NCBI GenBank assembly: GCA_022563015.1
Contig: JADFOF010000004.1
Coordinates: 1-32,624 of the forward strand
DNA from: Planctomycetota bacterium
GTDB taxonomy: Bacteria > Planctomycetota > Phycisphaerae > Phycisphaerales > UBA1924
Length of the DNA: 32,624 bases
Direction of reading: 5' to 3'
A model generated the notes under the pieces. The model was given only the letters and a program-made list of their open reading frames with translations, had not been told where the DNA came from and made no database searches. Made by a program: the position numbers and the translations under genes. Shown piece by piece: positions 10,567 through 18,892 of the stretch; within the stretch, counting starts at the first letter, position 1; each line of letters opens with the position of its first letter.

Positions 10567-10965
10567 CTATTCAACCGTACACAGGAGTTCGCCGCCCACG
10601 CGCTCCTCGCGGCACCTGCGGTCGCTGAACACGCCCCGGCTCGTGGACACCACCGCGATGCCGAGCCCCTGCAGCGGGCGCGGGATGTCGTCGACCTTGC
10701 GGTAGACGCGGCACCCCGGCTTGCTCTCACGCTTGATCTTGTGGATCAACTGCTCACCGCGCGGGCCGTACTTCAGGCGGACCTTGATCAGCCCCTGACG
10801 GCCGTCGTCGATGACGTCGTACCCCTCGATGTAGCCCTCGTCGAGGAGCACATCGGCGATGCCTCGGCAGACCTTGCTGTTCAAGCAGTCGACCACCTTG
10901 GAACGGTTGCGCAACGCGTTGCGCACTCGTGTCAGCATGTCGGCGATCGGATCACTCATCGACAT
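10567..10965 (-). CDS. rpsH: 30S ribosomal protein S8
   Basis: MSMSDPIADMLTRVRNALRNRSKVVDC...RVYRKVDDIPRPLQGLGIAVVSTSRGVFSDRRCREERVGGELLCTVE. Confidence 0.97.
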   Translation of the reverse strand: MSMSDPIADMLTRVRNALRNRSKVVDCLNSKVCRGIADVLLDEGYIEGYDVIDDGRQGLIKVRLKYGPRGEQLIHKIKRESKPGCRVYRKVDDIPRPLQGLGIAVVSTSRGVFSDRRCREERVGGELLCTVE

Positions 10966-11014
10966 TTGTTGTACCTTCGTTGCCCATGGGCATGTCGTCC
11001 TTCATCACGGCGTG

Positions 11015-11200
11015 CTACCAGCTCGCCTTGCGCATCCCGGGTATTTTTCCCTGCAGCGCCAGCTCGCGCAGCACGATTCGGCTGATGCGGAACTTCCGAT
11101 ACACGCTCCGCGCCCGCCCGGTGATCTCGCACCGTCGGACCTTCCGCGAACTGAACTTGGGGGTCTTCTTTGCTTTCACGATCTGACACTTGCTGGCCAT
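11015..11200 (-). CDS. rpsN: 30S ribosomal protein S14, short form lacking most zinc-ligand cysteines
   Basis: [62 protein letters not shown]14 signature RELA..G.IPG..KASW, 61 aa. Confidence 0.95.
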   Translation of the reverse strand: MASKCQIVKAKKTPKFSSRKVRRCEITGRARSVYRKFRISRIVLRELALQGKIPGMRKASW

Positions 11201-11202
11201 AA

Positions 11203-11826
11203 CTAGTTCTGCTCCGGACGCTTGAACGGCATGCCCAGCTGCGCCAGCAAGAATGCGCTGCGCTCCGGGGTGCTGTTCGAGAACGTCAGATTGATGTTCA
11301 TTCCGTGTGTGAACGAGACCTCCGCCATGTTGATCTCGGGGAATACGCCCTGCTCCGTCAGCCCGAACGAATAGTTCCCCTGCCCGTCGAACGACGTGGT
11401 CGGCAGCCCCCGGAAGTCCTTGATTCGGGGTGTGGCCAGGTTGATCAGGCGGTCGAGAAAGTGCCACATCCTGTCGCGCCGAAGCGTCACCACCGCCGAC
11501 GTCTCGTATCCCTCGCGGACCTTGAAGTTCGAGACGGACTTCTTGGCCTTTCGGATGATCGGCCTCTGGCCCGAGATCGCTTCCAGCGTCTCGATCACCG
11601 ATGATCGAACGTTGGGCGGGATCTTCGTGCCGTCGAGATGACGCCCCATGTTCACGTTGAGCGTGATCTTCTCGAGACACGGAGCCGCCATGGGGTTCTT
11701 GGTCCCGAACTGCTCCATCACGGCTTTGCGGACCTCGGCGTCGTACTTTTCGGCCAGGCGAGGCCTGGGCGCCGGCTCGATCGGACCGTCGTCTTTCTTC
11801 TTCTTTTTAGCCTTGCCTTTAGCCAT
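11203..11826 (-). CDS. rplE: 50S ribosomal protein L5 with Lys-rich N-terminal extension
   Basis: [13 protein letters not shown]...[27 protein letters not shown]...[29 protein letters not shown]. Confidence 0.97.
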   Translation of the reverse strand: MAKGKAKKKKKDDGPIEPAPRPRLAEKYDAEVRKAVMEQFGTKNPMAAPCLEKITLNVNMGRHLDGTKIPPNVRSSVIETLEAISGQRPIIRKAKKSVSNFKVREGYETSAVVTLRRDRMWHFLDRLINLATPRIKDFRGLPTTSFDGQGNYSFGLTEQGVFPEINMAEVSFTHGMNINLTFSNSTPERSAFLLAQLGMPFKRPEQN

Positions 11827-11867
11827 AAACTACTCCGACCAGGCCCCGCGGCCCACAGGTCTGCACA

Positions 11868-12209
11868 TCACTTCTTTCTCGGCCCATGGATCTCGCGTCC
11901 GATCGTCTTCTCGTCCTTCGTCGCCGACACCCGGAGCTTGCTCCCGTCATCGCGCGTCTTGAACCGCACCCGCACCGGTCGGCCGTCCACCACCGGGCTC
12001 ACGTTGCTGATGTGGATCGGGGCTTCCTTGGTGATGATCCCGCCCTGCGGATTGATCCGCGTCGGCTTGAGGTGCTTGGTGCGAAGATTCACGCCCTGCA
12101 CGATCACGCGATCGCTCTTGGGGATCACGCGCTTGATCTCGCCCACCTTGCCGCGCTGGTCGCCGGCGGTGATCATCACCGTGTCGCCTTTTCTCACATG
12201 CCTGGGCAT
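11868..12209 (-). CDS. rplX: 50S ribosomal protein L24
   Basis: MPRHVRKGDTVMITAGDQRGKVGEIKRVIPKSDRVIVQGVNLRTKHLKP (KOW motif); start chosen at MPRHVRKGD. Confidence 0.96.
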   Translation of the reverse strand: MPRHVRKGDTVMITAGDQRGKVGEIKRVIPKSDRVIVQGVNLRTKHLKPTRINPQGGIITKEAPIHISNVSPVVDGRPVRVRFKTRDDGSKLRVSATKDEKTIGREIHGPRKK

Positions 12210-12245
12210 TGTTGCGATCCTCTTCCGCACGGCTCCACGACTTCT

Positions 12246-12632
12246 TCAGAGCACCTCGGAGGCCAATGAAACAATCTTCATGTAGTTCTTCTCGCGCAGC
12301 TCGCGGGCGACGGGCCCGAAGATGCGTGTTCCCTTGGGATTCCCGTCATCGTCGATCAGCACGACCGCGCTGCTGTCGAACTTCACGTACGACCCGTCGG
12401 CCCGTCGGGTGGCCTTGGCGGTGCGAACCACGACCGCCTTGGACATGTCGCCGGACTTGATGTCCGAGCCGGGCAGCGCCTTCTTCACCGAGATGAGCAC
12501 GCGGTCGCCGACGTATGCGGTCTTGCGCGTGTACTGCCTGCGGCCGGTCGAACCGCCGTACACACGGATCACGTACGCAACTTTGGCGCCGGAGTTATCC
12601 GCGACCTCGCATCGAGATTCCTGCTGAAGCAT
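12246..12632 (-). CDS. rplN: 50S ribosomal protein L14
   Basis: [28 protein letters not shown]...[32 protein letters not shown]...[28 protein letters not shown]. Confidence 0.98.
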   Translation of the reverse strand: MLQQESRCEVADNSGAKVAYVIRVYGGSTGRRQYTRKTAYVGDRVLISVKKALPGSDIKSGDMSKAVVVRTAKATRRADGSYVKFDSSAVVLIDDDGNPKGTRIFGPVARELREKNYMKIVSLASEVL

Positions 12633-12646
12633 GGCTCGTCCTCTCG

Positions 12647-12931
12647 CTACCGACCCGGCCCGCTGGCGACAACCCGCACGAGTCGCCACGATTTGGTCTT
12701 GCTGATCGGTCGGCACGGCGCCACCTCGACGCGGTCGCCGGCGTGCGACTCGTTGTTCTCATCGTGGACATGCAGCACGGTCCGATGGCGGATATACTTG
12801 CCGTACTTCGGGTGCTTGGTCATGTAGTTCACCACGACCTTGCGCGTCTTGTCGCGTAGATCAGACTCGACCATCCCGATCCTGGAACCCCTGGTCGATT
12901 CTTTGGTCTGTGCTGCTGTCGTTTCACTCAT
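12647..12931 (-). CDS. rpsQ: 30S ribosomal protein S17
   Basis: [70 protein letters not shown]. Confidence 0.96.
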   Translation of the reverse strand: MSETTAAQTKESTRGSRIGMVESDLRDKTRKVVVNYMTKHPKYGKYIRHRTVLHVHDENNESHAGDRVEVAPCRPISKTKSWRLVRVVASGPGR

Positions 12932-12969
12932 TGCCAAACCTTCCAGGCCCCACAGCGGGGCGTTGCGTC

Positions 12970-13170
12970 TCAGACCGCGCCGGCCGAGAGCCGGGTGCGG
13001 CGCTCCGTCATCAGCCGGGCCACGTCCTTGCGGATCTTCTTGAACTGCGAGTTGTCCTCGACCTTTTCCGATATGGTCTGGCATCGGAGCTGGTACAGTC
13101 TCTCCCGAAGCCGTTTCAATTCGATCCCGATCTCTTCGCTCTTCATCTTCTTCACTTCGCTGCCGGTCAT
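12970..13170 (-). CDS. rpmC: 50S ribosomal protein L29
   Basis: 66 aa; [41 protein letters not shown] in the conserved position between rplP and rpsQ. Confidence 0.95.
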   Translation of the reverse strand: MTGSEVKKMKSEEIGIELKRLRERLYQLRCQTISEKVEDNSQFKKIRKDVARLMTERRTRLSAGAV

Positions 13171-13185
13171 GGATCCGCTCCTGAC

Positions 13186-13611
13186 TCACACCGCCACGCG
13201 ACGGCCGACAAACCGGCACTTCACCGGCATCTTCATGGCGACGCGCACGAGCGCCTCCTTGGCCGCCTGCTCGGGCACGCCCGCGATCTCGAACAGCATC
13301 GTCCCGGGCCGCACACGGGCCGCCCAGTAGTCCACGTCCGCCTTGCCCTTGCCCATGCGCGTCTCAAGCGGCTTCTTCGACACCGGCTTGTCCGGGAACA
13401 CGCGGATGAACAGCTTGCCCTCGCGCTTGAGGTAGTGCTGGGCGGCGACACGACCGGCCTCGATCTGGCAGCCCTTCACCCACGCGCCCTCGAGCGCCTG
13501 CAGGCCGAAGTCGCCGAACGCGACATAGTTGCCCTTCGTCGCGTTGCGCCGGCGCACACGACGGAACTCCTTGCGGAACTTCACTCGCTTGGGCATCCGT
13601 CCGGGAGGCAT
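13186..13611 (-). CDS. rplP: 50S ribosomal protein L16
   Basis: [17 protein letters not shown]...[82 protein letters not shown]. Confidence 0.97.
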   Translation of the reverse strand: MPPGRMPKRVKFRKEFRRVRRRNATKGNYVAFGDFGLQALEGAWVKGCQIEAGRVAAQHYLKREGKLFIRVFPDKPVSKKPLETRMGKGKADVDYWAARVRPGTMLFEIAGVPEQAAKEALVRVAMKMPVKCRFVGRRVAV

Positions 13612-13672
13612 CTGTCACACTCCTTGGCGCCGGCCCGACGGTCGGCGATCCTGGTCCATACGTGATCGGTCC

Positions 13673-14386
13673 TTACCGTCGTCCTCTGGCCCTGGCCCGA
13701 CCGCCCGCGGCTGTCGACAGGCCCTCTTCCTCGGTCATCTCGTCCGTGTAGTTCCCCTTGTAGATCCACACCTTGATCCCCAGAATCCCGTACGTCGTGA
13801 GCGATTCCGCGAAGCCATACTGGATGTTCGCCTGCAGCGTGCTCAGCGGCATCGACCCGAGCCGAACGTCGAACGAGCGGCTCATCTCGGCGCCACCGAG
13901 CCGACCCGAGACCTGGATCCGCGCGCCCTTGGCGCCGTTCTGCATCGCGCCCTCGGCCCGCATCTTCACCAGCCGTCGAAACCCCGGACGCTTCTTGAGC
14001 TGCTCGGCGAGATTGTCCGCGACGAGCTGCGGATCGAGATCCGGCCGCTTGATCTCGATGATCGAGATCGAGACCTTCCGGCCGGTGAGGTACTGCAGTT
14101 CCTCGGTCATCCGATCGACCTCGGCGCCCTTGGGCCCGATGACCATGCCCGGACGCGCGGTCTTGATGATGACCTTCAGCTCCTCGCGCGTTCGCTCGAT
14201 GTGGATGTCCGAGACGCCGGCGTGCGGGCGGTTCGGATCGCGGTTGAGCCGGTTGATCAGGAACTTCCTGATCTTGTGGTCCTCGATCAGCAGCTCCCCG
14301 TACAGGGCTTTGGGCGCATACCAGCGGCTGCGGTGGGCCTCGGTGATCCCGAGTCGAAACCCGAATGGATGCGTCTTGTGTCCCAT
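13673..14386 (-). CDS. rpsC: 30S ribosomal protein S3
   Basis: MGHKTHPFGFRLGITEAHRSRWYA...; KH domain VIIKTARPGMVIGPKGAEVDRMTEELQ; ATGA overlap with rplV. Confidence 0.97.
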   Translation of the reverse strand: MGHKTHPFGFRLGITEAHRSRWYAPKALYGELLIEDHKIRKFLINRLNRDPNRPHAGVSDIHIERTREELKVIIKTARPGMVIGPKGAEVDRMTEELQYLTGRKVSISIIEIKRPDLDPQLVADNLAEQLKKRPGFRRLVKMRAEGAMQNGAKGARIQVSGRLGGAEMSRSFDVRLGSMPLSTLQANIQYGFAESLTTYGILGIKVWIYKGNYTDEMTEEEGLSTAAGGRARARGRR

Positions 14387-14931
14387 CAGGCTCGCTCCTC
14401 CACGCCGATCGTGATATGAGAGGTCTGCTTCAGGATCGCATGGGCCCGGCCGCGGTCCTTGGGGCGGAACCGCTTCATCACCGGGCCCTCGTCGACGTGG
14501 CTCTGGCTGACGTACAGGGCGGTCACGTCCGCGTCCGCCTGGTCCGCGTCCGCGATCGCCGCTGTCAACGCCTTTTTGATATTCACCGCGGCCCGCTTGG
14601 TCGAGAAGGTGAGCATGTTGAGCGCCTCGTCGACGGGTCTTCCACGAACCAGGTCCGCGACCAGCCTGGCCTTGCGCGTGCTGCCGCGCGCGTAGCTCAC
14701 GCTGCTCGTGAAGACCGCGATCTCGGAGACGGGGCACCCGAGCCGCTCGGCCAGCCGTTCGATATCCGACGACTTGCACCGCGGGTGGTCGCTCCCGGCC
14801 ATCCAGTTTCTCACCGCCGACTCGGCGCGGTCGCCGGACAGGCCCGTCCGCTCGACCGCGGAAGCCAGTTCGGCCACGCTCACGCCGGCATCGGCAACGA
14901 GTTTCTTCAGTTTGTCGCGTCTGATCTTCAC
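14386..14931 (-). CDS. rplV: 50S ribosomal protein L22 with a ~75-aa N-terminal XRE/HTH-like extension, GTG start
   Basis: C-terminal L22 core ARGSTRKARLVADLVRGRPVDEALNMLTF...YVSQSHVDEGPVMKRFRPKDRGRAHAILKQTSHITIGVEE; N-terminus KIRRDKLKKLVADAGVSVAELASAVERTG...SAVRNWMAGSDHPRCKSSDIERLAERLGCPVSEI. Alternative internal GTG start at 14700 would leave only the L22 core. Confidence 0.93.
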   Translation of the reverse strand: MKIRRDKLKKLVADAGVSVAELASAVERTGLSGDRAESAVRNWMAGSDHPRCKSSDIERLAERLGCPVSEIAVFTSSVSYARGSTRKARLVADLVRGRPVDEALNMLTFSTKRAAVNIKKALTAAIADADQADADVTALYVSQSHVDEGPVMKRFRPKDRGRAHAILKQTSHITIGVEERA

Positions 14932-14975
14932 GGCTTCAATCCTTGCTCAATCGCTCGTCGATGCCAGCGATTCGA

Positions 14976-15266
14976 TCACCTCTTCATACCGCCCCGGATG
15001 CCTTCTTTCCTGTTCGTGTGCCCACGGAAGGTGCGGGTCATGCTGAACTCGCCCAGCTTGTGCCCCACCATGTCCTCGGTCACGAACACCTCGAGAAACG
15101 CTCGCCCGTTGTGCACCTGGAACGTGTGTCCCACGAACTCCGGCACGATCGTGCAGCGTCGGGCCCAGGTCTTGATCGGCACCCGCCGGCCGGCCTGGGT
15201 CATCACCTCCACCTTCCGGTAGAGCTTCTCGTCGACGAACGGGCCTTTCTTCAAGCTGCGTCCCAT
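14976..15266 (-). CDS. rpsS: 30S ribosomal protein S19
   Basis: [22 protein letters not shown]...[51 protein letters not shown]. Confidence 0.98.
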   Translation of the reverse strand: MGRSLKKGPFVDEKLYRKVEVMTQAGRRVPIKTWARRCTIVPEFVGHTFQVHNGRAFLEVFVTEDMVGHKLGEFSMTRTFRGHTNRKEGIRGGMKR

Positions 15267-15272
15267 GCCAGA

Positions 15273-16130
15273 TTACCTCAACTGTCCGTACCGCTTGCTG
15301 GTGCGGCGACGGATGATCAGATCGGACGAATGCTGCCGCCTGTTGCGCGTCGGGCCGCCCTTGGACAGCACGCCCGACGGGCCCACCGGAGGCCGATTGC
15401 CCTTGCTCCGGCCGTCACCCCCGCCCAGCGGGTGCGCATCGTGGCTCATGGCCACACCACGCGTGATCGGGCGTCGGCCGAGGTGGCGGCTGATCCCGGC
15501 CTTGCCCAGCCTCCGGAGCTGGTGGTCGGTGTTGCCCACCTGCCCGATGGTGGCGCGGCAATCGATGGGAACCCGGCGCACCTCCCCGCTGGGGAGCACC
15601 AGCGTCGCGTACTTGCCCTCGCGGTTGGTCAGCTTCGCGTATGCCCCTGCCGACCGGCACATCTGACCGCCGCTGCCACGGCGAAGCTCGATGCAGTGCA
15701 CGTTGAGGCCGGTGGGGATCAGCCGCAGCGGCATCACGTTGCCGACCGCCGGCTCAATGGATGAGTCCGACGAGCAGACGATGGTGGCACCGACCTTCAG
15801 CCCCACCGGCGCCAGGATGTAGCGCTTGACGCCGTCGGCATACTGCACCAGCGCGATGTGGCAGGTCCGGTTCGGGTCGTACTCGATGGAAACAACCTCG
15901 CCCTGGATCCCGTCGCGGTCGCGCCGTGTGAAATCGATCATGCGGTATCGGCGCTTGGCGCCCCCGCCGCGCCCACGGACCGTGATCTTGCCGTGGTGAT
16001 TCCGCCCGCCCTTCTTGGGCAACGGCCGCAGCAGCGACTTCTCCGGCGTCGTCCTGGTCACCTCCACATGAAGGTTGACCGAGGCGTTGCGCCGCCCGGC
16101 GCTGGTCGGTTTGTATTTGCGAATCGCCAT
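15273..16130 (-). CDS. rplB: 50S ribosomal protein L2
   Basis: MAIRKYKPTSAGRRNASV...GRNHHGKITVRGRGGGAKRRYRMIDF...HPLGGGDGRSKGNRPPVGPSGVLSKGGPTRNRR. Confidence 0.98.
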   Translation of the reverse strand: MAIRKYKPTSAGRRNASVNLHVEVTRTTPEKSLLRPLPKKGGRNHHGKITVRGRGGGAKRRYRMIDFTRRDRDGIQGEVVSIEYDPNRTCHIALVQYADGVKRYILAPVGLKVGATIVCSSDSSIEPAVGNVMPLRLIPTGLNVHCIELRRGSGGQMCRSAGAYAKLTNREGKYATLVLPSGEVRRVPIDCRATIGQVGNTDHQLRRLGKAGISRHLGRRPITRGVAMSHDAHPLGGGDGRSKGNRPPVGPSGVLSKGGPTRNRRQHSSDLIIRRRTSKRYGQLR

Positions 16131-16156
16131 GGTCGATACTCTTTCGCGAATCCTTC

Positions 16157-16438
16157 TCAGATCACCTCGATCGTTCGGCCCTCGGCCAGGCGAACCGTCG
16201 CCTTTTTGCTCACCGCCTCGACCACCCAGCCGTACTTCAGCCGGCGGCGACGCCCCTTACGGTTCTGCGTCGTCACGCTCAAGGGGCGAACCCCGTACAG
16301 CGATTCGATCGCGTCCTTGATGTCGTCTTTCGTGGCGCGCCGATCGACGAGGAAGACGTACTGGTTCGAATCCGCTGTAGACAGCGTGCTCTTCTCGGTG
16401 ACGATCGGTTTCTTGATGACGTACGCCGCGTGCATCAC
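16157..16438 (-). CDS. rplW: 50S ribosomal protein L23
   Basis: VIKKPIVTEKSTLSTADSNQYVFLVDRRATKDDIKDAIESLYGVRPLSVTTQNRKGRRRR; 4-bp overlap with rplD. Confidence 0.97.
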   Translation of the reverse strand: MMHAAYVIKKPIVTEKSTLSTADSNQYVFLVDRRATKDDIKDAIESLYGVRPLSVTTQNRKGRRRRLKYGWVVEAVSKKATVRLAEGRTIEVI

Positions 16439-17127
16439 GAGCCCTCACCTTTGCGACCCATGGGACTGGTGCGAGCACTTTTGTTGATCTGCGAGCTCGG
16501 CCCTTCGAGCCACGCCTGCAGGTCGTCCCTGGCGATGATCAGGTACCTGTGGTTCAGCATCTCGAAGCAGGTCAGCTGGTCGGATCGGCAGAGGGTCACG
16601 TCGTCGATGTTGCGGGCCGAGAGGCGGGCGTTGCCGCTCTTGGTCCGGTCTGCCGACAGGGCGACCAGCGCCCTGCGATCGATCTTGAGCGCCCTGAGGA
16701 AGGCCACGAACCCGCGGGTCTCGGGCTTGGACATCTCCAGCGAGTCGATGACCTTGACCTCCTGATCCACGAGCTTGGCCAGCAGCGCGTTGCGGTTGGC
16801 CTTGCGCCGCATCTTTTTGGGCATGTCCTGGCGGAACGCCTCGCGGGTGCGAGTCTTGGCGTGGGCGTGGCCGCCGCCCCGCAGCTGCACCGCCTTCTTG
16901 TTGCCGTGACGCGCCCGCCCGGTGCCCTTCTGCTTGTACATCTTGCGGGTCGAGCCGTGAACGGCGTGGCGGTTGCGCGTTCGGGCCGAACCCTGACGCA
17001 GGTTGGCGTGATACCGCACGTACGCCTGCTTGATCAGCAGCGGATTCACGACGCCGCCGAGGTCGGCCTCGTTGATCGTGAACGTGCCTACCTCGGCGCC
17101 CTGCATGTTGTAGACGGGGACATCCAT
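16435..17127 (-). CDS. rplD: 50S ribosomal protein L4
   Basis: MDVPVYNMQGAEVGTFTIN...QGSARTRNRHAVHGSTRKMYKQKGTGRARHGNKKAVQLRGGGHAHAKTRTR; start at MDVPVYN. Confidence 0.97.
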   Translation of the reverse strand: MDVPVYNMQGAEVGTFTINEADLGGVVNPLLIKQAYVRYHANLRQGSARTRNRHAVHGSTRKMYKQKGTGRARHGNKKAVQLRGGGHAHAKTRTREAFRQDMPKKMRRKANRNALLAKLVDQEVKVIDSLEMSKPETRGFVAFLRALKIDRRALVALSADRTKSGNARLSARNIDDVTLCRSDQLTCFEMLNHRYLIIARDDLQAWLEGPSSQINKSARTSPMGRKGEGS

Positions 17128-17348
17128 ATTGTCTGGCCTCCTGTTCGGCCTCGTCCTTCGCCTTTCGTGCACCGGGCGCTCGGCCCGGCTTGTTTGCCCG
17201 CCTGTCCGGCTCGTTTCTGTCGCCGTTTGGCCCCGATGCGGGGAAACGACCTCGGACTCGACTCGGCGTGTCTGGCTCGGGGCGACATCGCCGCCCGTCG
17301 CTCTTCATTGTGCTCACCCGGCGGTTTCGTGGGCGACCTCCCGGGTTC

Positions 17349-17374
17349 GTGGGCTCTCGACTCGGAAAGCCCAC
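17349..17374 (-). other. Stem-loop 3' of rplC (7-bp arms GTGGGCT/AGCCCAC)
   Basis: Inverted repeat GTGGGCT-CTCGACTCGGAA-AGCCCAC, 14 nt 3' of the rplC stop in the minus-strand transcript, no clear U-tract. Confidence 0.5.
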
Positions 17375-17388
17375 GCGTAATCACTCGT

Positions 17389-18057
17389 CTACGGCGCCTT
17401 TCGCTTGTACAGCCGCACCGCCGATCGAATCTCGACCAGCGACTTGTTCGCTCCGGGCACCGGCCCTTTCACCAAAATAAGGTTCCGGTCCACATCCGTC
17501 CGAATCACGTCCAGACTCCGGACGGTCACTCGATGGTTGCCCATCTGCCCGGCCATCTTCTTGCCCTTCTTGATCCGCCCGGCCTTTCCCGCATTGCTCG
17601 CGTGCCCGCCGATCGAGCCCGGGCTGCGGTGCTTTCGCTCCACGCCGTGCGTCGCCTGCTGCCCCTTGAACCCGTGCCTTTTTACGCCACCGGCGAAGCC
17701 CTTGCCCTTGCTGGTCCCGGTCACGTCCACGAACTTGACATCCGCCAGATCCTTGACCGTGAGCGTCTGGCCGACCTCGTACGAGGCCAATTCCTCGTCG
17801 GTGACGCGAAACTCGCGATGGTGCCTCAGCGGTGTCGAGCCGGCCCTGGCGTCGTGCGCAATCATCGGCTGGGTCGAGTTGCGGGGCTTGACCTCGCCGT
17901 AGCCGATCTGCACCGCCGCGTACCCGTCCCGCTCGGGCGTGCGGAGTTGCGTCACAACGCACGGGCCGGCCTGCACAACGGTCACGGGCAGACTCCGGCC
18001 CGACTCGTCGAACACGCGGGTCATCCCAAGTTTGGTCCCGAGCAGGGAAAATGCCAT
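17389..18057 (-). CDS. rplC: 50S ribosomal protein L3
   Basis: MAFSLLGTKLGMTRVFDESGRSLPVTVVQAGPCVVTQLRTPERDGYAAVQIGYGE...GTSKGKGFAGGVKRHGFKGQQATHGVERKHRSPGSIGGHASNAGKAGRIKKGKKMAGQMGNHRVT. Confidence 0.98.
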   Translation of the reverse strand: MAFSLLGTKLGMTRVFDESGRSLPVTVVQAGPCVVTQLRTPERDGYAAVQIGYGEVKPRNSTQPMIAHDARAGSTPLRHHREFRVTDEELASYEVGQTLTVKDLADVKFVDVTGTSKGKGFAGGVKRHGFKGQQATHGVERKHRSPGSIGGHASNAGKAGRIKKGKKMAGQMGNHRVTVRSLDVIRTDVDRNLILVKGPVPGANKSLVEIRSAVRLYKRKAP

Positions 18058-18132
18058 CGCTGATCCATCCTCGCTTCAGGCACCGGCCCATGGGGCGGCC
18101 GGAGGAAGCGTTGCTCTTTCCAAAAACCAGGA

Positions 18133-18157
18133 TCCGGCCGATTTTCACGCGGCCGGA
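18133..18157 (-). terminator. Terminator/attenuator-like hairpin between rpsJ and rplC
   Basis: Minus strand TCCGGCCG-CGTGAAAAT-CGGCCGGA (8-bp perfect stem, 9-nt loop) followed by TCCTGGTTTTTGG, starting ~9 nt 3' of the rpsJ stop. Confidence 0.55.
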
Positions 18158-18166
18158 CCCGGAATC

Positions 18167-18475
18167 TCACGCCTTGATCTTGATAAACACGCCCGCGGGA
18201 ACGACGAGGCGGTTCAGCGCCTCCACCGTGCGGGCGTTGGGATCAAGAATATCGATGATCCTTTTATGAGTTCGGATCTCATACTGCTCGCGGCTCTTCT
18301 TGTCGATGAACGGCGACCGGTTCACGGTGTAGCGCTCGATGCGCGTGGGCAGCGGAATCGGGCCGGCCACCTTGGCGTTGGTCCGCTTGGCGTGCTCGAC
18401 GATCTCGCGCGCCGAGGCGTCCAGCGCCATGTGGTCGTATGCCTCCATGCGGATTCGAATCCTGGTGCCTGCCAT
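18167..18475 (-). CDS. rpsJ: 30S ribosomal protein S10
   Basis: [77 protein letters not shown]. Confidence 0.98.
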   Translation of the reverse strand: MAGTRIRIRMEAYDHMALDASAREIVEHAKRTNAKVAGPIPLPTRIERYTVNRSPFIDKKSREQYEIRTHKRIIDILDPNARTVEALNRLVVPAGVFIKIKA

Positions 18476-18512
18476 GCGTCGCCCCGACTGAGTCCTGAGC
18501 CAACAATCTCGC

Positions 18513-18535
18513 CCGCGGCCGACCGTCGGCCGCGG
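18513..18535. promoter_or_regulatory. Near-perfect DNA palindrome upstream of rpsJ (possible operator/leader element)
   Basis: CCGCGGCCGAC-C-GTCGGCCGCGG: 11-bp arms around a single centre base, ~38 nt upstream of the rpsJ start, in the divergent intergenic region. Confidence 0.5.
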
Positions 18536-18892
18536 CACCATCCAAACACACTGCCATCAACCCGCCGGTCTCGACCCCCACCGGCGGCCTCGCCGACGCG
18601 ATCTCGCAGCGGATCGCTTCGAATTTCGAAACGTCGCCAGGCTCCGCCTGGCTGCACCCATATCCGATCGCTCGGAACGAGCCGGGAAGGTTACGGCGTC
18701 TGTTGTGTGGGTCAAACGCCGTTGCCTCCATTTCCGGCACTTTTTCGCATCCGATTCGGGCTGGAGACCCGCACTGACCAAAGTCCCCGACCGTCGCTGG
18801 TCGATGTCCCACCCGGTGGACCTTGGAGCCCTTCGGCCCACGGACCCGGCGACCCATGTCTCACGAACCCTGATTGAAAGGGGGAATCGCCC

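Noticed and set aside
16549-18063. 504-aa plus-strand ORF
   Set aside because: Antisense to rplD and rplC, which are unambiguous; GC-bias artefact.
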